Shown here: positions 7,664-15,573 of the stretch, piece after piece
How the letters are laid out: each line of letters begins with the position of its first letter
Numbering within the stretch: the first letter of the stretch is position 1
NCBI GenBank assembly: GCA_023417775.1
Contig: JAEZEJ010000005.1
Span: 1-15,633, forward strand
DNA: 15,633 nucleotides
From: Actinomycetes bacterium
GTDB lineage: Bacteria; Actinomycetota; Actinomycetes; Propionibacteriales; Nocardioidaceae
Direction of reading: 5' to 3'
Made by a program: the position numbers and the translations under genes
Notes under the pieces: generated by a model
Told to the model about the DNA's origin: nothing
Seen by the model: only the letters and a program-made list of their open reading frames with translations
Database searches by the model: none

Positions 7664-8569
7664 ATGGCTGCTCCTCGCCCGCTCCCCGGTGAACTCGCCG
7701 GTACCTGCTTCACCCGTGCGGAGGCGCATCGAGCCGGCATGAGCGATGCGATGCTGCGAGGATCACGCATCGTCACCGTGCACAAGGGCGTCTACCGCTA
7801 CGCCGATACCGCGCCGACCTTCGAGCTCCTGGCTCGGGCCGCCCTGCTGGTGGCCCCGCCGGATGCGGCGCTCAGCCACCTGACCGCACTGCGCTGGTGG
7901 GGTCTGTCGATGGGTCGAACGACACCCATCCATGTGGCGACCACTACCACCGTCCACCGAGCTCGCGACGGGGTGACGGTGCACCGCTACCAAGGCCGTC
8001 TACACCCGATGATGAAAGACGGCGTGCCGGTGCTGGGCCCCAAACGGACCTTCGTGGACTGCGCGACCCTGCTCTCCGTGCGAGACCTCGTCATCGTGGG
8101 TGACTGGCTGGTGGCCCAACGGGTGGTCGAGCTCTTCGATCTGCGTGGCTATCTCCTGGAGAGCCATCTGGACGGGGTGCAGCGGGCGCGAAAGGCGGCG
8201 CGGCTCGTTCGCGAGGGGTCGGAGTCTCCGAAGGAGAGCCACCTGCGCTTCCTCGCGATCCACGCCGGGCTCCCAGAGCCGGAGCTGAATGTGGAGCTAC
8301 ACGACGATCGAGGCATCTTCCTGGCCCGCGGCGATCTCGTCTATCGGAGGTGGCGAGTGCTCGTCGAGTACGACGGGTGGCAGCACGAGCGCGACGCCGA
8401 TCAGCGCCAGCGCGATCACCTGCGGCGTGAGCGGCTCGAGGCGGCAGGATGGCGAGTGATCGTCGTGACCGTGGCCGATCTCGCCCATCCCGAACACATC
8501 GGCTGGCGTATCTTCAACGCTCTTCGCGCCAGAGGCTACACCGGCCAGATCCCGAGATTTGCCGCCTGA
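7664..8569 (+). CDS. DUF559/AbiEi-like protein: regulatory N-terminus plus PD-(D/E)xK nuclease-like C-terminus
   Basis: A 301-residue protein of a type frequent as solitary genes in actinobacteria. The N-terminal half (about 15-150) has the helix-turn-helix and linker pattern of AbiEi-like antitoxins: FTRAEAHRAGMSDAML, RGVY-like VHKGVYRYAD, and LSHLTALRWWGL. The C-terminal part (188-275) resembles the Vsr/DUF559 endonuclease fold: E191 in the PKESHLR helix, D224 in ARGDLVYRRW, VEYDG (234-238, E235 and D237), then RRERLEAAGWRVIVVTVADL. The nuclease-like residues are intact. The start is the ATG with GAAGG 7 bases upstream. No partner toxin, methylase or helicase is adjacent, so a defence role is only a hypothesis. 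It interrupts the otherwise conserved MBL-crp order and is flanked by short repeats. Confidence 0.75.
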   Translation: MAAPRPLPGELAGTCFTRAEAHRAGMSDAMLRGSRIVTVHKGVYRYADTAPTFELLARAALLVAPPDAALSHLTALRWWGLSMGRTTPIHVATTTTVHRARDGVTVHRYQGRLHPMMKDGVPVLGPKRTFVDCATLLSVRDLVIVGDWLVAQRVVELFDLRGYLLESHLDGVQRARKAARLVREGSESPKESHLRFLAIHAGLPEPELNVELHDDRGIFLARGDLVYRRWRVLVEYDGWQHERDADQRQRDHLRRERLEAAGWRVIVVTVADLAHPEHIGWRIFNALRARGYTGQIPRFAA

Positions 8570-8617
8570 ACGTTGACCGAGAGGGTTCCCGGTTGACGAG
8601 TAGGGAGCAAATCTCGG
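8552..8617. repeat. 11-bp perfect inverted repeat between the convergent DUF559 and crp genes
   Basis: CCGAGATTTGC (8552-8562) and GCAAATCTCGG (8607-8617) are exact reverse complements, with an outer GGCC/GGCC pair at 8543-8546 and 8623-8626. The 44-base loop contains two near-identical segments, GTTGACCGAGAGGG and GTTGACGAGTAGGG. The left arm lies inside the last codons of the DUF559 gene. It may act as a bidirectional terminator or be a remnant of insertion. Confidence 0.45.
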
Positions 8618-8620
8618 TCC
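8608..8620 (+). repeat. Right copy of the 13-bp imperfect direct repeat flanking the DUF559 gene
   Basis: Partner of the copy at 7594-7606 (11 of 13 identical). It overlaps the right arm of the inverted repeat at 8552-8617. GGTCCAGG at 8616-8623 is also the reverse complement of CCTGGACC at 7586-7593, so the two flanks share both a direct and an inverted match. Confidence 0.35.
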
Positions 8621-8629
8621 AGGGCCGGG

Positions 8630-9307
8630 TCAGCGGGCGCGCTTCTGCAGACGCTCGAGGTCGAGGATGACGACGCTGCGCGGCTCGAGGCGCACCCAGC
8701 CGCGGGAGGCGAAGTCGGCGAGGGCCTTGTTGACGGTCTCGCGCGAGGCACCGACGAGCTGGGCCAGCTCCTCCTGGGTGAGGTCGTGGTTGACGTGGAT
8801 ACCGTCCTCGTCCTCACGGCCGAACCGGTCGGCGAGGTCGAGCAGGGCCTTGGAGACGCGGCCGGGCACATCGGAGAAGACCAGATCGCCGACGACCTCA
8901 TTGGTGCGGCGCAGGCGTCCGGCGAGCTGGTGCAGGAGGGCCTTGGCGACATCGGCATGATCATTGAGCACCGGACCGAGGGCCTCGTGTCCCAGGCTGC
9001 GCAGCTGGACATCGGTCACGGCCGTGGCCGTGGCGGAACGGGGTCCGGGGTCGAAGAAGGACAGCTCGCCGAACATCTGTCCCGGGCCGAGGATCGCGAG
9101 CAGATTCTCGCGGCCGTCCGGTGACGTGCGTCCGAGCTTGAGCTTGCCTTCGACGACGACATAGAGCTTGTCGCCGTCATCTCCCTCGTTGAACAGGATC
9201 TCGCCGCGCCTCAGCGACAGCGACTCCATCGAGGACTCCAAGGCGCTCGACGCGGCATCGTCGAGTCCGTTGAACAGGGGCGCTTGGCGCAGTACGTCGT
9301 CGGTCAC
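8630..9307 (-). CDS. crp: Crp/Fnr-family cAMP-responsive regulator
   Basis: A 225-residue global regulator very like M. tuberculosis Crp (Rv3676). The cyclic-nucleotide-binding domain (about 8-125) holds the phosphate-binding cassette FGELSFFDPGPRSA, with Glu81, Arg90 and Ser91. The dimer helix follows, and the helix-turn-helix is TQEELAQLVGASRETVNKAL (177-196). The family tail ERLQKRAR ends the protein. I chose the GTG at 9307 because AAGGA lies 7 bases upstream on the minus strand and the N-terminus then aligns with the mycobacterial protein; an in-frame GTG at 9328 lacks this support. It is convergent with the DUF559 gene and divergent from nth. It probably controls carbon, respiration and acetate genes, perhaps including acs in this block. 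Confidence 0.93.
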   Translation of the reverse strand: MTDDVLRQAPLFNGLDDAASSALESSMESLSLRRGEILFNEGDDGDKLYVVVEGKLKLGRTSPDGRENLLAILGPGQMFGELSFFDPGPRSATATAVTDVQLRSLGHEALGPVLNDHADVAKALLHQLAGRLRRTNEVVGDLVFSDVPGRVSKALLDLADRFGREDEDGIHVNHDLTQEELAQLVGASRETVNKALADFASRGWVRLEPRSVVILDLERLQKRAR

Positions 9308-9344
9308 TGGTTCTTCCTTCTCGGTCACGGCCCAATGGGGTCCG

Positions 9345-9361
9345 TGTCACAGTTTTTCACA
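9345..9361. promoter_or_regulatory. Imperfect CRP-box-like palindrome upstream of crp
   Basis: TGTCA-N7-TCACA lies in the 179-base crp-nth divergent spacer, about 40 bases upstream of the crp start. The canonical site is TGTGA-N6-TCACA, so one base and the spacing differ. Autoregulation is possible but weakly supported. Confidence 0.22.
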
Positions 9362-9474
9362 CTCGACCACATGACGGGTGGTGCAACGCCCGGATGTGGG
9401 TATTCCAGGCCCGAACGGAGGCGGACGGACTCGTCGCCCCTCCGCTCCGGGGCGCTGTCGCTTCCCTGAACCTC

Positions 9475-9480
9475 TACGCT
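9475..9480 (+). promoter_or_regulatory. Probable -10 element, leaderless transcript of nth
   Basis: TACGCT is followed by 6 bases and the GTG at 9487. There is no ribosome site before the GTG. The spacing equals that at 5342-5347 and 13366-13371. Confidence 0.5.
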
Positions 9481-9486
9481 GTCGGT

Positions 9487-10209
9487 GTGACCACGACCGA
9501 TGCGGCCCGCCGTGACACCGCTCTGGTGCGCCGTGCCCGCAAGGTCGATCGGGTCCTCGCGCAGACCTATCCGGATGCCCGGCCCGAGCTGGACTTCAGC
9601 TCCCCCTTCGAGCTGCTCGTGGTCACGGTGCTGTCCGCGCAGACCACCGACCGACGGGTCAACGCCGTCAGCCCGGCGCTCTTCACGGCCTATCCCGATG
9701 CGGCGGCGCTCGCAGCCGCCGACCGCGCCGAGCTCGAGGAGATCATCCGGCCCACCGGCTTCTTCCGTGCCAAGACCGAGAGCCTGCTCGGCCTGGCGGC
9801 AGCCCTGGTCGAGCGCTTCGACGGCGAGGTGCCGCCGCGGCTGGAGGACCTGGTGACGTTGCCCGGGGTCGGCCGCAAGACCGCCAATGTGGTGCTGGGC
9901 AATGCCTTCGGTATCCCGGGGATCACCGTCGACACGCACGTGGCCCGGCTGACCCACCGCCTCGGATGGCTCGACGAGGCCACCGCCCGGCAGCCGGTCA
10001 AGGCCGAGCACGCCCTCGGCGAGCTCTTCCCGCGCCGCGACTGGACCGACATGTGCCAGCGGCTGATCTGGCACGGACGGCGCCGATGCCATGCCCGCAC
10101 GCCGGCCTGCGGTGCGTGCCCCGTCTCGCGCTGGTGCCCGTCGTACGGCCTCGGGCCGACCGACCCGGTCGAGGCGGAGAAGCTCGTGACGACCCAAGGA
10201 CGCGCATGA
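9487..10209 (+). CDS. nth: Endonuclease III (DNA glycosylase / AP lyase)
   Basis: A 240-residue base-excision-repair enzyme that removes oxidised pyrimidines and nicks at abasic sites. The helix-hairpin-helix LPGVGRKTANVVLGNAFG (125-142) carries the catalytic Lys131, and VDTHV carries Asp149. The C-terminal [4Fe-4S] loop has Cys201, Cys208, Cys211 and Cys217 with the canonical C-x6-C-x2-C-x5-C spacing. The open frame extends upstream to 9394, but homology with mycobacterial Nth begins near TALVRRARKVDR, and the GTG at 9487 has a leaderless-type promoter, so I start there. Its stop overlaps the ATG of the CoA-pyrophosphatase gene by 4 bases (ATGA at 10206-10209). In M. tuberculosis a thioredoxin-like membrane protein gene (Rv3673c) follows nth; it is absent here. 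Confidence 0.93.
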   Translation: MTTTDAARRDTALVRRARKVDRVLAQTYPDARPELDFSSPFELLVVTVLSAQTTDRRVNAVSPALFTAYPDAAALAAADRAELEEIIRPTGFFRAKTESLLGLAAALVERFDGEVPPRLEDLVTLPGVGRKTANVVLGNAFGIPGITVDTHVARLTHRLGWLDEATARQPVKAEHALGELFPRRDWTDMCQRLIWHGRRRCHARTPACGACPVSRWCPSYGLGPTDPVEAEKLVTTQGRA

Positions 10210-10850
10210 CCACCACCCTTCCCGGCTGGCTGCAGCCGCTGGCCGATCTCGCCGGATCCGTGGAGGCCGAGCAGCTCGCCCCCCGGTTCCCGCACCCGCC
10301 CGCCGATGCCCGGCCCTCGGCCGTCCTCATGCTCTTCGCGGAGACGCCGCGGGGGCACGAGCTGCTGCTCACCGAGCGGGCGAGCACCCTGCGCCACCAC
10401 GCGGGACAGATCTCCTTTCCCGGCGGCCGGGCCGATCCCGGCGATGCCGACCCCCCGGCCACCGCGTTGCGGGAGGCCCAGGAGGAGGTCGGACTCGATC
10501 CCGCGGCCGTCCAGGTGTTCGGCGAGCTGCCGACCCTGTGGATCCCGCCGAGCAATCACGCCGTCACCCCGGTGCTGGGCTTCTGGCGGTCCTGGAGCCC
10601 GGCGCTGCGGCCGGTGAGCGTCGACGAGGTCGCCGAGGTCCTGTGGACGCCGATCGAGGAGCTCACCGATCCGACGCGGCGGTTCAGCGTCGTCCATCCG
10701 TCCGGCTGGAAGGGCCCCGCCTTCGACATCGGCACCGAGACGCCCCTGTGGGGGTTCACGGCCGGCATCGTCTCGCGCGTGTTCGAGCGGGTCGGCTGGT
10801 CGCTTCCGTGGGATGAGTCGCGGGTGCGTCCCCTGCCGGAGATCCGCTGA
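10206..10850 (+). CDS. Nudix CoA pyrophosphatase-type hydrolase (NudL/Rv3672c-like)
   Basis: A 214-residue Nudix enzyme of the CoA-pyrophosphatase (UPF0035) group. That group cleaves CoA or oxidised CoA to 4'-phosphopantetheine and 3',5'-ADP. The group signature is present as LLLTERASTLRHHAGQISFP, and the Nudix box runs from GGRADPGD to ALREAQEEVGL (73-97) with the metal-binding REAQEE core. Spacing between GG and RE matches E. coli NudL, one longer than the generic Nudix box. The start is the ATG overlapping the nth stop; longer upstream versions in the same frame lie inside nth and are not credible. The end is 36 bases before marP. Co-transcription with nth and marP is likely. Enzyme group is well supported, activity untested. 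Confidence 0.87.
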   Translation: MTTTLPGWLQPLADLAGSVEAEQLAPRFPHPPADARPSAVLMLFAETPRGHELLLTERASTLRHHAGQISFPGGRADPGDADPPATALREAQEEVGLDPAAVQVFGELPTLWIPPSNHAVTPVLGFWRSWSPALRPVSVDEVAEVLWTPIEELTDPTRRFSVVHPSGWKGPAFDIGTETPLWGFTAGIVSRVFERVGWSLPWDESRVRPLPEIR

Positions 10851-10851
10851 C

Positions 10852-10890
10852 ATGAGCCGCCGAGACATCGGCCCCCGGGCGGCGATGTGA
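10852..10890 (+). other. Possible 12-codon leader ORF coupling to marP
   Basis: ATG at 10852 opens a frame reading MSRRDIGPRAAM whose TGA (10888-10890) overlaps the GTG start of marP at 10887 (sequence ATGTGA). GGAG lies about 10 bases before the ATG, while the marP GTG has no good ribosome site of its own. Terminating ribosomes could reinitiate on marP. Too short to judge by composition; could be chance. Confidence 0.2.
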
Positions 10891-12047
10891 ACAGCCTCGA
10901 TCTGATCCTGCTGGCGCTGGTCGCGCTCTACGCCGCCTCGGGCTTCGTGCACGGCTTCGTCGTCAACCTGATCGAGGGCATCGGCCTGGTGGCCGGAGGC
11001 GTCATCGGCATCATCGTCGCGCCGCTGATCTTCGGCGGGGGTGACGCCGCGCATCCGCTGCTCTCGCTGCTGCTCGTGGTCGCCTTCCTGTTGATGGGAC
11101 AGTTCCTCGGGCGGCTGGTGGGACGCGACCTGCGGGTCACCGAAGGGCCGTGGCGTGCCGTCGACGCCGTCGCCGGGGCCGCGCTCGGAGTCGTCGCGGT
11201 CCTCGGCGCCGCGTGGGCCCTCGGTTTCGCGGTGAGCGGCGCCTCACTCCCTTACGTGAGCCAGGCGGTCCGCACCTCGGCGATCCTGGAGCGGGTCGAC
11301 CGGGTGATGCCCTCGCAGGCCTCGGACGTGCTCGCCGGATTCAGTCGTTCGCTCACCGAGGAGGTCTTCCCGCGCTACCTCGAGCCCTTCGAGCCGGAGG
11401 TGATCGCCTCGGCCGAGCCTCCGGACGAGGCGACCCTCGCGCAGTCGGGGGTGCAGGCCGCGGCCGACAGCGTCGTCAAGATCATCGGATCGGCCGAGTG
11501 CGGGCGTGGCATCGAGGGTTCGGGCTTCGTCTACGCCGACGGCCGGGTGATGACCAATGCGCACGTCGTCGCCGGTGTGAGCGATCCGGTGGTGCAGGTC
11601 GACGGCCGCTCGGTCGAGGCCGTGCCCGTGCTGTTCGACGCCGAGATGGACATCGCGGTCCTGCGTACGCAGAGCCTCGACGTGCCGCAGCTCGACTTCG
11701 ACCTCTCCGCTGCGGCCGGGGACGAGGCCGCGGTCCTCGGCTACCCCGAGAACGGGCCCTTCGATGCGCGCGCTGCGCGCATCCGCGACATCACCACGAT
11801 GCGGGCCCCGGACATCTACGGACAGGGCGAGCACCCGCGCGAGGCCTTCTCGGTGCGCTCCCTCGTCCGCTCGGGCAACTCCGGCGGACCTCTGGTCTCG
11901 CCGACCGGGGACGTCTATGGCATCGTATTCGCCGCCTCGATCAGCGACTCGTCCACCGGTTATGCCGTCACCGCCGAACAGGCGGCGGACAACGCCCGGG
12001 CGGGGATCGAGGCGACCGGCCGAGTCTCGACAGGAGGATGCGTCTGA
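10887..12047 (+). CDS. marP: MarP-type membrane-anchored periplasmic serine protease
   Basis: A 386-residue protein with an N-terminal CvpA-like domain of four predicted membrane helices (about 5-25, 31-50, 57-79, 91-117). A linker leads to a chymotrypsin-fold protease with His226 (TNAHVVAG), Asp255 (DAEMDIAVLR) and Ser332 (GNSGGPL). Cys205 and the penultimate Cys385 match the disulfide pair that activates M. tuberculosis MarP (Rv3671c), so redox control of the protease is likely retained. In M. tuberculosis MarP is needed for acid and oxidative resistance and processes a peptidoglycan hydrolase. The first available start is the GTG at 10887; no alternative exists before the upstream in-frame stop. 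Its TGA overlaps the ATG of the next gene. Confidence 0.92.
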   Translation: MNSLDLILLALVALYAASGFVHGFVVNLIEGIGLVAGGVIGIIVAPLIFGGGDAAHPLLSLLLVVAFLLMGQFLGRLVGRDLRVTEGPWRAVDAVAGAALGVVAVLGAAWALGFAVSGASLPYVSQAVRTSAILERVDRVMPSQASDVLAGFSRSLTEEVFPRYLEPFEPEVIASAEPPDEATLAQSGVQAAADSVVKIIGSAECGRGIEGSGFVYADGRVMTNAHVVAGVSDPVVQVDGRSVEAVPVLFDAEMDIAVLRTQSLDVPQLDFDLSAAAGDEAAVLGYPENGPFDARAARIRDITTMRAPDIYGQGEHPREAFSVRSLVRSGNSGGPLVSPTGDVYGIVFAASISDSSTGYAVTAEQAADNARAGIEATGRVSTGGCV

Positions 12048-12880
12048 TGAGGAGCCTGACCTCGATCATCTGCTGGGTGGTCGCCGTGCTGGCCGGGATC
12101 GTGGCGTTGCCGGTCACCTGGGTGGCGGACAATGTGGCCGACGAGACCGGCTATGTCGAGCTGGTCCGGGATCTGCGCAGCGACCCGCAGGTCGTCGAGG
12201 CGGTGGCCGATACCGCGGCCTCGCGGGTCGCGGGCGATCTTCCCGAGGCGGTCCGCGATCAGGTGGCCGGACGGCTGAGCGAAGCGCTGGCCGCGCTGGA
12301 GGAGGTGCCCGGTTTCGATGAGGCCTGGGACGACTCGCAGCGGCGCAGCCACCAGCTGTGGTTCGGCGGTCGATACATCCCCGAGCGGCTGGAGGTCGAT
12401 GTCACGCCGCTGGTCGATCTGGCCCTGCAGCAGGTGACCGGATCGCTGCCGATCGCGGTGGAGTCCCCCGAGGAGGTGCGGGTGCCGGTGGCGACCGCGC
12501 CGCCCGGACTGCGTTTCGTCGAGACCACGCCTACGTGGAAGTCGATCACCTTGCTGGCGGCGGCCGCGGCGGCCGTGCTGTGCTTCGTCTTCGCGCGGCG
12601 GCGCTCCACCGGGCTCGCGTGGATCGGCGTCGGCGCGCTGGTCGTGGCGGGGGTGAGCTATGTCGGTACCCGGGTCACGGTCCCGGCGGTGCTCGACGGC
12701 GCCGCCTCCGGGTCGTCGCAGTTCGGTCAGGTGCTGACCGATGCGGTGGGCGAGCGGTTCACCGCGTCGCTCGACGAGCGGATCGAGCAGATCGCGCTGG
12801 CCGGTCTCGCGGCGATCGTGGTCGGTCTCGTGTGCCGGGGGATCCTGGCGCTCTGGCAGCGCCGTCGCCGGGCCGCCTGA
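12047..12880 (+). CDS. Four-helix membrane protein with large extracytoplasmic loop, unknown function
   Basis: A 277-residue integral membrane protein, translationally coupled to marP (TGATG overlap; AGGAGG at 12032-12037, 9 bases before the ATG at 12047). An in-frame ATG at 12038 abuts that ribosome site and is rejected. Predicted helices: 5-27, 166-183, 189-207 and 249-269. Residues 28-165 form a probable extracytoplasmic domain starting ADNVADETGYVELVRDL, rich in Asp/Glu and Val. The ETGYV..L..DPQV..AVAD pattern recalls an uncharacterised actinobacterial membrane family, but I cannot name it. The C-terminus RRRRAA is cytoplasmic by the positive-inside rule. Coupling suggests a link to MarP (substrate, regulator or chaperone), an inference from position only. 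Confidence 0.75.
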   Translation: MRSLTSIICWVVAVLAGIVALPVTWVADNVADETGYVELVRDLRSDPQVVEAVADTAASRVAGDLPEAVRDQVAGRLSEALAALEEVPGFDEAWDDSQRRSHQLWFGGRYIPERLEVDVTPLVDLALQQVTGSLPIAVESPEEVRVPVATAPPGLRFVETTPTWKSITLLAAAAAAVLCFVFARRRSTGLAWIGVGALVVAGVSYVGTRVTVPAVLDGAASGSSQFGQVLTDAVGERFTASLDERIEQIALAGLAAIVVGLVCRGILALWQRRRRAA

Positions 12881-12905
12881 TCAGAGGTCGCCCCCCGGCG
12901 AGGAC

Positions 12906-12941
12906 GTGTCCCCGTGGTGGCCAGGGCGACCACGGAGACAC
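12906..12941. terminator. Hairpin between convergent genes
   Basis: Arms at 12906-12918 and 12929-12941 pair over 13 bases with one mismatch (GTGTCCCCGTGGT against ACCACGGAGACAC), around a 10-base loop. It lies between the stops of the membrane protein gene (+) and the holin-X-type gene (-). GC-rich with no U-tract, as often seen in actinobacteria; it could serve both strands. Confidence 0.55.
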
Positions 12942-12957
12942 ATCGGGGGTCGGCAGG

Positions 12958-13359
12958 TCAGGCGACCTTGCCCTTCAGCGCGGTCGGGATCTGCTTCGCG
13001 GTGTCGATCGTCTTCTGCGGGACGGTGACCTTCTTGAAGCGGCGGATGCCGACGAAGGCCAGCAGCAGGGCCAGCACCAGGTAGCCGCCGGTGACGATGA
13101 GGAACGCCCAGGCCGGGTGCAGGCCGGTCATCGTGAGGAAGAAGCCGATGGTGATCGAGGCGAGGATGAGCACGAGCAGCAGGATGAAGGCCGCCACCGC
13201 GAGCAGGGCCGCCCCCATGCCGCCCGCCCGGACGCTGACCTTCATCTCCGACTTGGCCAGCTGGATCTCGTGCTGGATCAGGGACGACAGATCGCGCGTG
13301 ACATCGGCGACGAGGTGGCCGATGGTGGGGTCCTCGGAGACGGGCTGCTGCTCACTCAT
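12958..13359 (-). CDS. Actinobacterial holin-X / DUF1469-type membrane protein (Rv3669-like)
   Basis: A 133-residue protein. The N-terminal amphipathic helix IGHLVADVTRDLSSLIQHEIQ and LAKSEMKVSVRAGG lead to two hydrophobic helices (about 49-73 and 82-104). A basic tail, RRFKKVTVPQKTIDTAKQIP, follows. This is the layout of the phage_holin_3_6 / DUF1469 group. The group is named for holin-like topology but is chromosomal and widespread; it is not evidence for a prophage. No endolysin is nearby. The ATG at 13359 is preceded by TAGGCT and 6 bases, so the mRNA is probably leaderless. It lies between marP-operon and acs genes as the homologue does in M. tuberculosis, with ephE and Rv3668c missing from the locus. 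Role unknown. Confidence 0.82.
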   Translation of the reverse strand: MSEQQPVSEDPTIGHLVADVTRDLSSLIQHEIQLAKSEMKVSVRAGGMGAALLAVAAFILLLVLILASITIGFFLTMTGLHPAWAFLIVTGGYLVLALLLAFVGIRRFKKVTVPQKTIDTAKQIPTALKGKVA

Positions 13360-13365
13360 GCAGCG

Positions 13366-13371
13366 AGCCTA
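13366..13371 (-). promoter_or_regulatory. Probable -10 element, leaderless transcript of the holin-X-type gene
   Basis: On the minus strand TAGGCT is followed by exactly 6 bases and ATG at 13359, the same arrangement as TAGAGT at 5342-5347. A weak CTGTCC could serve as -35 at 17-base spacing. Confidence 0.5.
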
Positions 13372-13475
13372 CCCAGAACGCGCCGCGAGGACAGCGCAGC
13401 ACACCGTCGATCGGCTCGGGCCGTGCCGGCCGCGCCGCGCCGTAGGCGGTGGCGGGCGCACCCCTGCGAGGGAGA

Positions 13476-13528
13476 AGCGGTGGGACAGGCACCCCTCCGA
13501 GATCGCGAGAGGTGCCCGTCCCACCGCT
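13476..13528 (-). terminator. Long hairpin downstream of acs
   Basis: Outer arms AGCGGTGGGAC (13476-13486) and GTCCCACCGCT (13518-13528) are perfect complements. After one mismatch, GGCACC (13488-13493) pairs with GGTGCC (13511-13516), and further short pairs continue toward the loop. It starts 20 bases after the acs stop. No U-tract. It is the strongest hairpin in the window and probably terminates acs, shielding the holin-X-type gene, which has its own promoter. Confidence 0.65.
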
Positions 13529-13547
13529 CAGGTGGGTGAGGGGCCGG

Positions 13548-15509
<1,962 letters not shown>

Positions 15510-15573
15510 GGGATGTCTCTCCTTGGGTGGGGTCCTGTCAACGATTGTGTCGCACACCACGCAGGCGTGCGAT

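Noticed and set aside
11150..12046. N-terminal extension of the membrane protein to 576 residues
   Set aside because: This part is the alternate frame of marP, Arg/Gly-rich without homology; the ribosome site at 12032 and the overlap with marP fix the start at 12047.
12958..13359. Holin gene as sign of a prophage
   Set aside because: The holin-X/DUF1469 family is a normal chromosomal actinobacterial gene at this locus; no lysin, capsid or integrase is present.
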